Origin: Veillonella intestinalis
GTDB lineage: Bacteria > Bacillota > Negativicutes > Veillonellales > Veillonellaceae
DNA length: 64,000 nucleotides
Assembly (NCBI RefSeq): GCF_943193155.1
Contig: NZ_CALPDB010000003.1
Location: forward strand, 244,667-308,666
Direction: 5' to 3'
The position numbers and the translations under genes are program-made. Below, in pieces: positions 36,270 through 43,990 of this stretch (its first letter is position 1; the number at the start of each line of letters is the position of its first letter). The notes beneath the pieces were generated by a model. It was given only the letters and a program-made list of their open reading frames with translations, did no database searches and was not told where the DNA came from.

Positions 36270-37144
36270 TATACGCTTTTGATTTGTTTTGATAAGGTAT
36301 CTAAAAATAATTGAGCTGCTGTACTAAAGGTGTGTTGTTTTCGCCATAAGCAATACATAGTTGATATGTTTACATCGCTAAGGGGAATGAAGGTTAAATC
36401 ACTATTTAAGGCCGTATTGACTATTTTATCATAGGTAAGAGCGTAGCCAACGCCTTCACGGACTAGGATCATGGCATTATACAGTAGATTATAGGTAGCT
36501 ACAATATGTAATTTAGCATTACCAAACCAGCGTGGAAAGTCGATAATCATATTCTGACGAGAGCAAATTAATGGTAAACCTATGAGTTCTGGCAATGTTA
36601 AATAGTCTTTCTGTGACAGCGAATTATTTTGAGGAACTATTAATCCCCATCGATCGGGCATAGGCATTGGATAGCTTTCATACTTTGTAGAGTCTTGATA
36701 GTCCATAATAAAAGCAAAATCTAAGAGGCCTTTATCGAGTTGTTCTAATACATCTTGAATATTGCCGCTGAAAACATGGAGTTGAATTTTAGGATGTACT
36801 AATTGTAGCTCTTTAATAGCTTTTGCTACGGTGGTAAACGATTCTGATTCAGCACTGCCAACATATATGGTACCTTCAGCTAGGGTGGCTAAATTCTGGA
36901 ATTCCAGGGTAGTTTTATCTGTTAAATCTACAATATCGTGAGCACGTTTTTGTAGTAAATGGCCGGCTTCAGTTAGCTCTATATTGTAATTAGTGCGCGT
37001 GTAGAGCTTAACACCTAATTCGTTTTCTAAATCACGAAGCTGTTTTGACATAGTAGGCTGTGTAATATGAAGCTTTTGTGCAGCTCGTGACATATTGCCT
37101 TCGCGAGCCATTTCTAAGAAGTAGCGCAGTACACGTATTTCCAT
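36269..37144 (-). CDS. LysR-family transcriptional regulator
   Basis: 291 residues from the ATG at 37144 (AAGGAGGACC site); the longer frame to 37204 has no site. N-terminal winged helix MEIRVLRYFLEMAREGNMSRAAQKLHITQPTMSKQLRDLE (residues 1-40), then an effector-binding domain with YVGSAES, DFAFIMDYQDS and VREGVGYALTYD. Divergent from the damaged MFS gene at 37358, the usual LysR/target arrangement; the regulated transporter is probably no longer functional. Confidence 0.92.
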   Translation of the reverse strand: MEIRVLRYFLEMAREGNMSRAAQKLHITQPTMSKQLRDLENELGVKLYTRTNYNIELTEAGHLLQKRAHDIVDLTDKTTLEFQNLATLAEGTIYVGSAESESFTTVAKAIKELQLVHPKIQLHVFSGNIQDVLEQLDKGLLDFAFIMDYQDSTKYESYPMPMPDRWGLIVPQNNSLSQKDYLTLPELIGLPLICSRQNMIIDFPRWFGNAKLHIVATYNLLYNAMILVREGVGYALTYDKIVNTALNSDLTFIPLSDVNISTMYCLWRKQHTFSTAAQLFLDTLSKQIKSV

Positions 37145-37357
37145 AGGTCCTCCTTTTCTTTTGTTACTTATAGTATAGACTAAATAGAAATAGATTAAAA
37201 GCATAACTAGATATAAATTATAAATAATTGCTATATTTACTGCTCTGAATATAATAGAAGTATCGAAACTTTGTTAAGCGGCTTCTGTATAGATTAGAAA
37301 TTAGAAGGTCTAGGCAGTGCAAATTTACAAGGTAAATAATTGTAAAGGAGAGGTGAT

Positions 37358-38111
37358 ATGACATCGTCTAAATTAGTTTATATTCTAGCTATTGGCGTGT
37401 TCGGTATTTTAAATACAGAAATGGGTATTATTGGTGTATTACCGTATATTGCCACGCAATATAATATTTCCTTAATTCAGGCGGGTAGCTTATTGAGTGT
37501 TTTTGCCTTAGGTGTCGCTTTAGCAGGGCCGACGATGCCTTTACTACTATCAAAGTGGCCACGCAAACCACTAATGTTATTCGTATTAGCCGTATTTACG
37601 ATCACAAGTATTTTGGCGGCGTGGGCGCCTAATTTTGAGACTTTATTTATAGCTCGTTTAGTGCCAGCCTTACTACATCCTGTGTATTGTGCTATGGCAT
37701 TTTCCTTGGCCGCTAGTTCAGTTGCAAAGAAAGATGCACCAAAAGCAGTGGCTAAGATTAATATGGGTGTGGCTGCTGGTATGGTTATAGGTATCCCTAT
37801 TAGTAATTTTTTAACAATTCAGTTAGGTTTGAGCTTTGCCTTTTTATTTTCGGCATTAGTAACCGCCTTAGTTTTTGCTTTAACCTTGTGGCAGATTCCT
37901 GATTCATTACCACATGAGCAGATTTCTTATGGCGAACAATTACAGGTGTTGCGTAAAGTTTCTTTATGGCTAGCGATTTTCTTTGTAATTGCACTGAATG
38001 GTTCTATTTATGGTGTATATAACTATTATGTATGGCGGTATATGTTTAGTCGTAGTGGCTACTATTATTTTTATAGGACAGCGCCTATATGAAGCTCGTT
38101 TAAGTTCGTAA
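37358..38111 (+). pseudogene. MFS transporter gene with an internal deletion and frameshift
   Basis: The first ~228 residues are a good MFS N-terminal half (TEMGIIGVLPYIA, GVALAGPTMPLLLSKWPRKPLM, LHPVYCAMAFSLAA). After GVYNYYV (about 38030) the frame leaves the family and stops at 38092. In another frame, from about 38037, one reads GICLVVVATIIFIGQRLYEARLSS and a stop at 38109-38111, which looks like the true C-terminal helix and tail. Roughly 130-150 residues (most of helices 7-11) are missing between. GGAGAGG site before ATG 37358. The truncated six-helix product is unlikely to transport. Confidence 0.82.
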
Positions 38112-38154
38112 TTATTAAATATTTATATAGTCATTGTGTTTAAGGAGGATATAT

Positions 38155-39387
38155 ATGAAACTTAGTAAATCTTTTTTGAAAAAAGCAGTAATTGCAGCTG
38201 TAGTTGCCTCGGTATATGGTATGAGTGGTGGTCATAATTCTGCTTTGGCAGCTGAGGTAGAGTATGTGCCAATTGCGAGCAATGCAGCGCATGTGGCTAA
38301 AGCACAGCAACAAGTAAGGCCTACAACTGATGCACAAGATAAAATTAATTCACCGGTGAATCAACCAGAAGCATTAAAATTAGAAACAAAATGGGATAAA
38401 ATTTTCCCAAAAAGTGACAAAGTAAATCATCGCAAAGTGACCTTTGTCAATCGTTATGGCATTACCTTAGCAGCCGACTTATATACGCCTAAAGCTGGAA
38501 CTGGTAAAATGGCAGCCATTGCCGTTGCAGGGCCTTTTGGGGCTGTTAAAGAACAAACTTCTGGTTTATATGCACAAGCATTAGCTGAGCAGGGGTTTGT
38601 AACAATCGCTTTTGACCCATCCTATACGGGGGAAAGTGGAGGCACACCACGTAATATGGCATCTCTAGATATTAATACAGAAGACTTCAGTGCTGCCATT
38701 GACTTTTTAGGTACTTTAGACAATGTAGACCGTGATAATATTGGTCTTATGGGTATTTGTGGTTTTGGCGGTATGGCATTATCTGATGCGGCTATGGATA
38801 AACGCGTGAAAGCAGTGGCTACGTCTGTTCTTTATGATATGTCCCGCTCGATTGGGCAAGGCTTAAATGATTATTATACAGCGGATGATCGTGATAAAGT
38901 ATTACAATACTTAGCGGATAAACGTTGGGAAATGGTTGATAGAGGTACTACGGCGCCTGGCTATCATGAGGTACCTATTATTGATGGACAGTTAATAACC
39001 TTAGAAGATGGTCATTTGTTACCAGAAGTAGCTTCTCCAGATATGGATCCAGTAGGTAAACAATTCTTTGATTTCTATCGCACTGGTCGAGGGTATCATC
39101 CACGTTCCATTAACTCTACAACGGCTTGGGTAGACATTATGCCGTATGGTTTCATGAATTTCAGTATGTCTGCGCATTTAGATGAAATCGCACCACGTCC
39201 TGTATTATTGGTGACTGGTGAAAATGCTCATTCTCGTTATATGTCCGAAGATGTAATGAAGGCATTAACTGGTGATAATAAAGAATTGCTTATTGTACCA
39301 GGTGCTACTCATGTAGATTTATATGATAAGACAGATGTAATTCCATTTAAAGAAATTACAGAATTCTTCCATAAAAACTTGAAGTAA
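38155..39387 (+). CDS. Secreted alpha/beta hydrolase with Cys at the nucleophile elbow
   Basis: 410 residues from ATG 38155 (AAGGAGG); upstream codons lack a site. Sec signal peptide KKAVIAAVVASVYGMSGG...ALA-AE (about residues 8-33). Hydrolase domain from about residue 95: FVNRYGITLAADLYTP, FDPSYTGESGGTP, elbow GICGFGG where Cys replaces Ser, and His in PGATHVDLYD. The Cys is as in dienelactone hydrolase; the overall pattern resembles the E. coli YcjY-type family. Substrate unknown. Confidence 0.85.
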   Translation: MKLSKSFLKKAVIAAVVASVYGMSGGHNSALAAEVEYVPIASNAAHVAKAQQQVRPTTDAQDKINSPVNQPEALKLETKWDKIFPKSDKVNHRKVTFVNRYGITLAADLYTPKAGTGKMAAIAVAGPFGAVKEQTSGLYAQALAEQGFVTIAFDPSYTGESGGTPRNMASLDINTEDFSAAIDFLGTLDNVDRDNIGLMGICGFGGMALSDAAMDKRVKAVATSVLYDMSRSIGQGLNDYYTADDRDKVLQYLADKRWEMVDRGTTAPGYHEVPIIDGQLITLEDGHLLPEVASPDMDPVGKQFFDFYRTGRGYHPRSINSTTAWVDIMPYGFMNFSMSAHLDEIAPRPVLLVTGENAHSRYMSEDVMKALTGDNKELLIVPGATHVDLYDKTDVIPFKEITEFFHKNLK

Positions 39388-39500
39388 TTTATAAAATACT
39401 ACTTGTAGGTATTTAAGTACTTATGAGTAGTATTTTTTTAGAAATTAGTGTGTTGCTACTAAATTAATAACTTTAATAGTAGGAGGACAGATAAGTAGCT

Positions 39501-39673
39501 ATGAATAGAATAATTATTAAAATTATGGTCCTAGTGAGTATGATTGTAAGTGGTCTTGGCGGACAATCTTGGTCTGCTCCTATGTTTATACGGATTTAGG
39601 TGAAGCGGTTAATCCTATGGATTGGGAAGAATTGCTTGGTGATGGGAATGTTACGATTACATTCTCAAAGTAG
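39501..39673 (+). pseudogene. Remnant of a small secreted-protein gene
   Basis: ATG 39501 starts a 32-codon frame with a signal-peptide-like sequence (MNRIIIKIMVLVSMIVSGLG ... WSAPM) that hits TAG at 39597. In another frame, from about 39588, the sequence continues YTDLGEAVNPMDWEELLGDG and NVTITFSK to a stop at 39671. An AGGAGG lies 14 bases before the ATG. One lost base would join the two parts into a ~57-residue secreted peptide. Function unknown. Confidence 0.55.
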
Positions 39674-39685
39674 TAAAAAAATGCC

Positions 39686-39716
39686 TTGACTTGAAGTTAA
39701 CTCTAAATTATATAAT
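39686..39716 (+). promoter_or_regulatory. MerR-type promoter with 19-base spacer and dyad
   Basis: TTGACT (39686-39691) and TATAAT (39711-39716) are separated by 19 bases, the long spacer typical of MerR-activated promoters. The spacer holds the dyad TT-GA-AGTTAACT-CT-AA (39691-39706), matching the AGAGTTAACTCT sites of AdhR-like MerR regulators. The nearest downstream gene is the phosphatase at 39856. No MerR gene is in the window. Confidence 0.7.
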
Positions 39717-39759
39717 ACAATTAAATGGAGTATATTCGATATACTGAAAGTTAATTGTA
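39716..39759 (+). promoter_or_regulatory. Large interrupted inverted repeat in the leader of the second phosphatase
   Basis: Outer arms TACAATTAA/TTAATTGTA and inner arms AGTATAT/ATATACT around a TCG loop, with small internal loops. It begins at the last base of the -10 box, so it would form a hairpin at the 5' end of the transcript. No T-run follows. Confidence 0.75.
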
Positions 39760-39855
39760 TTGAGTTAATCTAATTGTGGATCTAGGAAATATTTAGCCGT
39801 ATATATTCCATTAGGTTAATAGTAGAGATAAAGAGAATGTTGGAGGGGCTATAAC

Positions 39856-41196
39856 ATGGAAGGACATAAAAAAAGACAACCGTGGTTCATTTGGCTGTCT
39901 GCTGTAATTGCGTTAGTTGTGGTGCTAGGCACCATTGTATCATCAACTGCTTGGGGCGCTCATATTATGCGACAAAGTCGCAGTTTGTATTATCAGTATA
40001 TGCCACACGCTGGTGTTGAAGCTCGTTATGTGCGGCAATTAGTTACGCCTGATATGGCTCATTCACGAATTATTATGTGGGAAACAAGACAGCCTATAGA
40101 GGACCCCGTTGTATTATATAAGCTAGCCGGTGCTTCAGACAGTGAAATTCAGACGGTAGCAGCCACAAGGGTACGATTTGAGGAAGATGATACAATTCGT
40201 TATTTATATAGAGCAGAATTAACAGGCTTAGCAGCGAATAAAACGTATGAATACCAAGTTGGGCAAAATATAGTGACTAAAGATTGGCGCATATTAAAAA
40301 CAGCTGCTAATGATACATTTACGGCCTTAGTTTTTCCTGATTCGCAGTCAGCTGATTATCGTGGGTGGCATGAATTGGTAAAAACGGCATATGCTAATAA
40401 TCCAGAGGCGGGCTTATTCATTAATATGGGCGATTTAGTAGACAATGGTGAATCTGCTTCGCAGTGGGATGCTTGGTTTGATGCGGTAGAACCTATGATA
40501 AGCAATATTCCTTTTTCCGGTGTTATAGGAAATCATGAATATTATTCCTTAGATTGGCAAATGAAAGAGCCTACCGCCTATGATGCTTTTTTCAAGTTTA
40601 AAGCACCTACGGTAGGCTTAGAAAGTACAGCTGCTGGTGATTCATCACGGCGTGCTTTTTATTCCTATGATTATGGGGATGTTCATTTTGTTGTGTTGAA
40701 TACACAGTTTCAAGAGATGAATGAAATGTATCGTGATGCGGTACAAGCAGAACAATTAGCTTGGTTAGAGCAAGATTTGGCAGATACAAAACAGCCATGG
40801 AAAGTCGTGCTTATGCATCGTGATGCATTTACTTACCCTCATACGAAGGCTCCTAATAGAACGGCCGGTATTAATGAAATGGGTTACATGTTTATGCCAA
40901 CCTTTGAAAAGTACAATGTGGACTTAGTATTATCGGCTCACTATCACATGTATCGACGTCGTGGTCATGTAGAGAATTTTCAGCGCAGTGAAACAGGCCC
41001 TTATTATATTATTACTGGGGTAGCCGGTGATGTGAAATATGCAAATATTTGGCTTGATCATCCTTTAGATGAATATAAATCGCCATATTTAGAGGCCGAT
41101 AATTATTTGGTATTGCGTAAGCAAGCGGATTCGCTTACGGTAGATGCTTATTTATCAGATGGTACACAGTTTGATACCATTACCCTCACTAAATAA
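39856..41196 (+). CDS. Membrane-anchored purple-acid-phosphatase-like metallophosphoesterase, paralogue 2
   Basis: 446 residues with the same architecture as the gene at 34898: anchor (residues 11-31), FN3-like domain (about 58-150), metallophosphoesterase domain. Here the Asn ligand is intact (GNHEYY, N226), with D162 in FPDSQ, GDLVDNG (192-198), LMHRDAF and AHYHMYRR, where Gly of GHxH is Ala (not a ligand). An extra ~14-residue insertion (PTVGLESTAAGDSS) lies after the GNHE motif. TGGAGG site. Its last eight bases overlap the end of bioF on the other strand. It likely hydrolyses extracytoplasmic phosphate esters. Confidence 0.9.
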   Translation: MEGHKKRQPWFIWLSAVIALVVVLGTIVSSTAWGAHIMRQSRSLYYQYMPHAGVEARYVRQLVTPDMAHSRIIMWETRQPIEDPVVLYKLAGASDSEIQTVAATRVRFEEDDTIRYLYRAELTGLAANKTYEYQVGQNIVTKDWRILKTAANDTFTALVFPDSQSADYRGWHELVKTAYANNPEAGLFINMGDLVDNGESASQWDAWFDAVEPMISNIPFSGVIGNHEYYSLDWQMKEPTAYDAFFKFKAPTVGLESTAAGDSSRRAFYSYDYGDVHFVVLNTQFQEMNEMYRDAVQAEQLAWLEQDLADTKQPWKVVLMHRDAFTYPHTKAPNRTAGINEMGYMFMPTFEKYNVDLVLSAHYHMYRRRGHVENFQRSETGPYYIITGVAGDVKYANIWLDHPLDEYKSPYLEADNYLVLRKQADSLTVDAYLSDGTQFDTITLTK

Positions 41197-42385
41197 GTTC
41201 GCTTAGGGTATCGGCTACATATTGTAAATCCGATTCTTTGTGAGCGGCCGTTACCGTTAGGCGCAAACGACTTTCGCCTTGTGGTACTGTTGGCGGACGA
41301 ATAGCTGTTAAAATAATACCTCGTTCAAATAGTTCCTGAGATAATTTTAGGGCTGTTTCGGCAGAGCCAACGATGATAGGGAAAATAGGTGTTGGTTGAT
41401 ACTGTGCTGCTAGGCTGGTGGCTGTTGTTTTATGAGCCACAGTGATTCTTTTCTGTAATAGAGCTTGAGTCATATACTCTATGTTATGTTGTAGTCGCTG
41501 GTATATGGAAGCATCTTGCGATAATAGGGTGAGACTCTGCTGTGCGGCGCCAATAGCCGCTGGTACTAAGGCGGTGGAGAAAATAAAACTACGGCTCCGA
41601 TTAATAAGCGTATTAATGATGAGCTCATTGGCACAGACAAAACCGCCTTCGCTGCCTAAGGCTTTGCTAAGTGTGCCGAGCTGAATGTCGACCTCTTGAC
41701 TGCAATTAAAATGATGTGCGGTGCCTCGACCAGAGCCAATAACCCCGGTAGCGTGAGCGTCATCTACCATGAGCAAGGTTTCATAGCGTTTGGCAAGGGT
41801 CACTAAGTCTGGTAAAGGCGCTATGTCACCGTCCATGCTGAAAACGCCATCTGTCACAATTAGTCGTTTGCCAGTAGGCGGTAGTGATTTTAGTAGTGAT
41901 TCAAGGTGATTACAGTCATTATGATTATATATATGTATATGAGCCCCACTGAGGCGACAACCGTCGATAATACTGGCGTGGTTTAAGGCATCGCTTAGAA
42001 TATGATCCCCTTTAGACATTAAACCTGAAATAGTACCTACATTGGCCATATAGCCTGTGTTGAATATAAGTGCTTGCTCTGTACCTTTAAAATTAGCAAG
42101 TTGTGCCTCTAATTGAGAGAGTGCAGGATATGTTCCTGATGTAAGGCGCGCACCACCAGAGCCCGTACCATAATTGGTAAGGGCTTTTTTTGCATGGGCA
42201 AGCACTTCTGGATGATGAGTGAGACCTAAATAATTATTAGAGGCCATCATTAGATAAGTCTTGCCTTGGAGACGGACATGGGTACTATCAATGGGCTCAT
42301 AGGCTGTGCAATGGCGTAATTGGTTAGTGCTAGTTAGTTGATTTAGTTGTGATTCATAAAATTCCTGCAGCGTAGATGAAAGCAT
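41189..42385 (-). CDS. bioF: 8-amino-7-oxononanoate synthase BioF
   Basis: PLP enzyme joining pimeloyl-CoA and alanine in biotin synthesis. 398 residues. Motifs: MMASNNYLGLTHHPEV, GSGGARLTSGTY, DALNHASIIDGCRLSGA, VDDAHATGVIGSGRGTAHHF, and the PLP lysine in LGTLSKALGSEGGFV. 2-Amino-3-ketobutyrate CoA ligase is a close relative, but bioW directly upstream fixes the call. It follows bioW by 34 bases in the BirA-type-controlled operon and converges with the phosphatase gene with an eight-base overlap. Confidence 0.93.
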   Translation of the reverse strand: MLSSTLQEFYESQLNQLTSTNQLRHCTAYEPIDSTHVRLQGKTYLMMASNNYLGLTHHPEVLAHAKKALTNYGTGSGGARLTSGTYPALSQLEAQLANFKGTEQALIFNTGYMANVGTISGLMSKGDHILSDALNHASIIDGCRLSGAHIHIYNHNDCNHLESLLKSLPPTGKRLIVTDGVFSMDGDIAPLPDLVTLAKRYETLLMVDDAHATGVIGSGRGTAHHFNCSQEVDIQLGTLSKALGSEGGFVCANELIINTLINRSRSFIFSTALVPAAIGAAQQSLTLLSQDASIYQRLQHNIEYMTQALLQKRITVAHKTTATSLAAQYQPTPIFPIIVGSAETALKLSQELFERGIILTAIRPPTVPQGESRLRLTVTAAHKESDLQYVADTLSELI

Positions 42386-42419
42386 AATACACCTCGTAAT
42401 TATTAAAATTATAAAAAAA

Positions 42420-43211
42420 TTAAAGGGCAGCAGGCGGTATTAAATCGTTAACACTATCAGAAGGGACCGTTACTAATACTGTTGTATTTTCTAGATAGCT
42501 TTGCAATTCACTTACTTGTGTCGTTGGTTTGACAAAAAATATTCGGCCGCCACGAATATCGCCTAATTCTTTAAGTGGACCTAAACGGTGATAGGAGTTG
42601 CCATAGCTTACATAACCAGTGGTGTAGTCGGGATCATCAGAAATGCAAAATTCCCCGACTACTTGGGGGGCACTGAGAACTTTGCTAGCTAGGACTAGGG
42701 CTTCCTGAAAATGGAGTCCTTCATGCCCTTGGGATTTAAAATAGTTACAAGCATTAGTTTCATCGGCAAAGGCCATGCGACTTACTCGTAGGCCACGATT
42801 ACCTAAGATATCCATACGTTCGCCTGTAAGGGCGTTGCAGAGCATGGCGCCACGCATAGCTTCTGTCTGTGTTTTGAGTAAATGAAGCCCTTGTTGTAGC
42901 GCTTCAGCTGTAATTCCATGTTTCGTTAATAATTGGTTAGCTATAGCATAGGCGTCTATGACCGATTTAGCTTGCGTTGTTTTCACTGTAAGGGCGGGAA
43001 TATATTGAATACTTTTAGTATCGATAGTGTCGATGGTGAGACGAATAAAATCAGCACGGCCTTTGCTGTGATGGAGCGCTCGGTGTACTAGTTCAGATGC
43101 TAATTGTTCTAATTCATTTTCCCTTACAATTCGTTCGGCCCCCGAAATATGATGCCCTCCTTTTTCGTGTGCCCCACCTTGGGCTGCTCGCATGCGAATG
43201 CTATAGTACAT
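42420..43211 (-). CDS. bioW: 6-carboxyhexanoate-CoA ligase (pimeloyl-CoA synthetase) BioW
   Basis: Activates pimelate to pimeloyl-CoA with ATP. 263 residues, matching BioW. N-terminal YYSIRMRAAQGG...HISGAERIV is the family signature. Further conserved parts are RGAMLCNALTGERMD, RVSRMAFADET and SDDPDYTTGYVSYGNSYHRL. GGAGG eight bases before the ATG; overlaps the upstream membrane-protein gene by 11 bases. The organism thus takes the free-pimelate route rather than BioC/BioH. bioA and bioD are not in the window. Confidence 0.95.
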   Translation of the reverse strand: MYYSIRMRAAQGGAHEKGGHHISGAERIVRENELEQLASELVHRALHHSKGRADFIRLTIDTIDTKSIQYIPALTVKTTQAKSVIDAYAIANQLLTKHGITAEALQQGLHLLKTQTEAMRGAMLCNALTGERMDILGNRGLRVSRMAFADETNACNYFKSQGHEGLHFQEALVLASKVLSAPQVVGEFCISDDPDYTTGYVSYGNSYHRLGPLKELGDIRGGRIFFVKPTTQVSELQSYLENTTVLVTVPSDSVNDLIPPAAL

Positions 43212-43704
43212 GAGTGGAACCTCCTACTGCAGCTGGAACGGCTCGCCGTACTTTACTAAGGACTTTTACTAAAAGGGGTGAACAAATAGCGGTAAAAATA
43301 TAGCCTGGTATAGCCATGAGAATCATAGCATATGCTAATTTACCAAAAATAAGACCTAAGGTTAGACGTGCCATAATAGAGGCGATAGGGCCTGCGATGA
43401 TTTGTGACCAAATCGTATTACGGCCTAAATACAGGACGGCACCGGCAATAAGACGGAATTGCATGGCAATAGCCACGTTGAGTAAGTTTTGGGTGCCTAA
43501 TAATAAAGATAAAAGACTGGCTAAACAGCCTGCTATAATATATCGTTTGAAGCCAAAGACGGCACAGATTGCAACCGCTAATGGGGCAGATAGCTGAAAA
43601 TCAACACCAGGGATGACATTTGGAAGCTTGATAGCTCCTGTAATGCCAATCATAGCAGCTAAAATGCCAATTTCACAGATGGAACGAATCGATATTTGTT
43701 TCAT
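43201..43704 (-). CDS. ECF-type S-component-like membrane protein of the biotin operon
   Basis: 167 residues, about five to six membrane helices and no ATPase domain; size and topology fit an ECF-transporter substrate-binding (S) component. It lacks the BioY GPTGGYL-type signature that I would expect. First gene in front of bioW-bioF, under a BirA-type operator, so a biotin precursor such as pimelate, or biotin itself, is a sensible substrate (inference). Start ATG 43704 with AAGGGA upstream; an in-frame ATG at 43722 overlaps that site. Confidence 0.65.
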   Translation of the reverse strand: MKQISIRSICEIGILAAMIGITGAIKLPNVIPGVDFQLSAPLAVAICAVFGFKRYIIAGCLASLLSLLLGTQNLLNVAIAMQFRLIAGAVLYLGRNTIWSQIIAGPIASIMARLTLGLIFGKLAYAMILMAIPGYIFTAICSPLLVKVLSKVRRAVPAAVGGSTHVL

Positions 43705-43753
43705 AATGGTTTTTCCCTTCATAGTCTCTTTGATACCTAATCCCTAATCTGCA

Positions 43754-43785
43754 TTGTTAACCTTGTTGATTTTTATGGTTAACCT
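43754..43785 (-). promoter_or_regulatory. BirA-type biotin operator of the bioW-bioF operon
   Basis: TTGTTAACC-N14-GGTTAACCT, matching the BirA box pattern of two TTGTTAACC-like arms. It begins immediately downstream of the -10, so holo-BirA would block initiation. Confidence 0.88.
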
Positions 43786-43796
43786 TTATTGGCTTT

Positions 43797-43825
43797 ATTA
43801 TACGTTACTGTTAAATACCTGTAAA
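43797..43825 (-). promoter_or_regulatory. Promoter of the bioW-bioF operon
   Basis: On the minus strand: TTTACA (43825-43820), a 17-base spacer, TATAAT (43802-43797). Confidence 0.82.
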
Positions 43826-43903
43826 TTTCAATTTATTTAGTAGGAATTTTATGTATCTCAAATAGTCATGATAATTTACAAAAAGTAATATAACCTCTAG
43901 CCC

Positions 43904-43932
43904 TTTAATCTCTCTTGCGAATTTGGTATAAT
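43904..43932 (+). promoter_or_regulatory. pta promoter (extended -10)
   Basis: TTTAAT (43904-43909), a 17-base spacer, and TATAAT (43927-43932) preceded by TGG, an extended -10. Confidence 0.72.
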
Positions 43933-43990
43933 AAAACAGTAATAACTAACCTGCGTGGTCAGGTTGTTCACAGTCAAGGAGGACGATATT

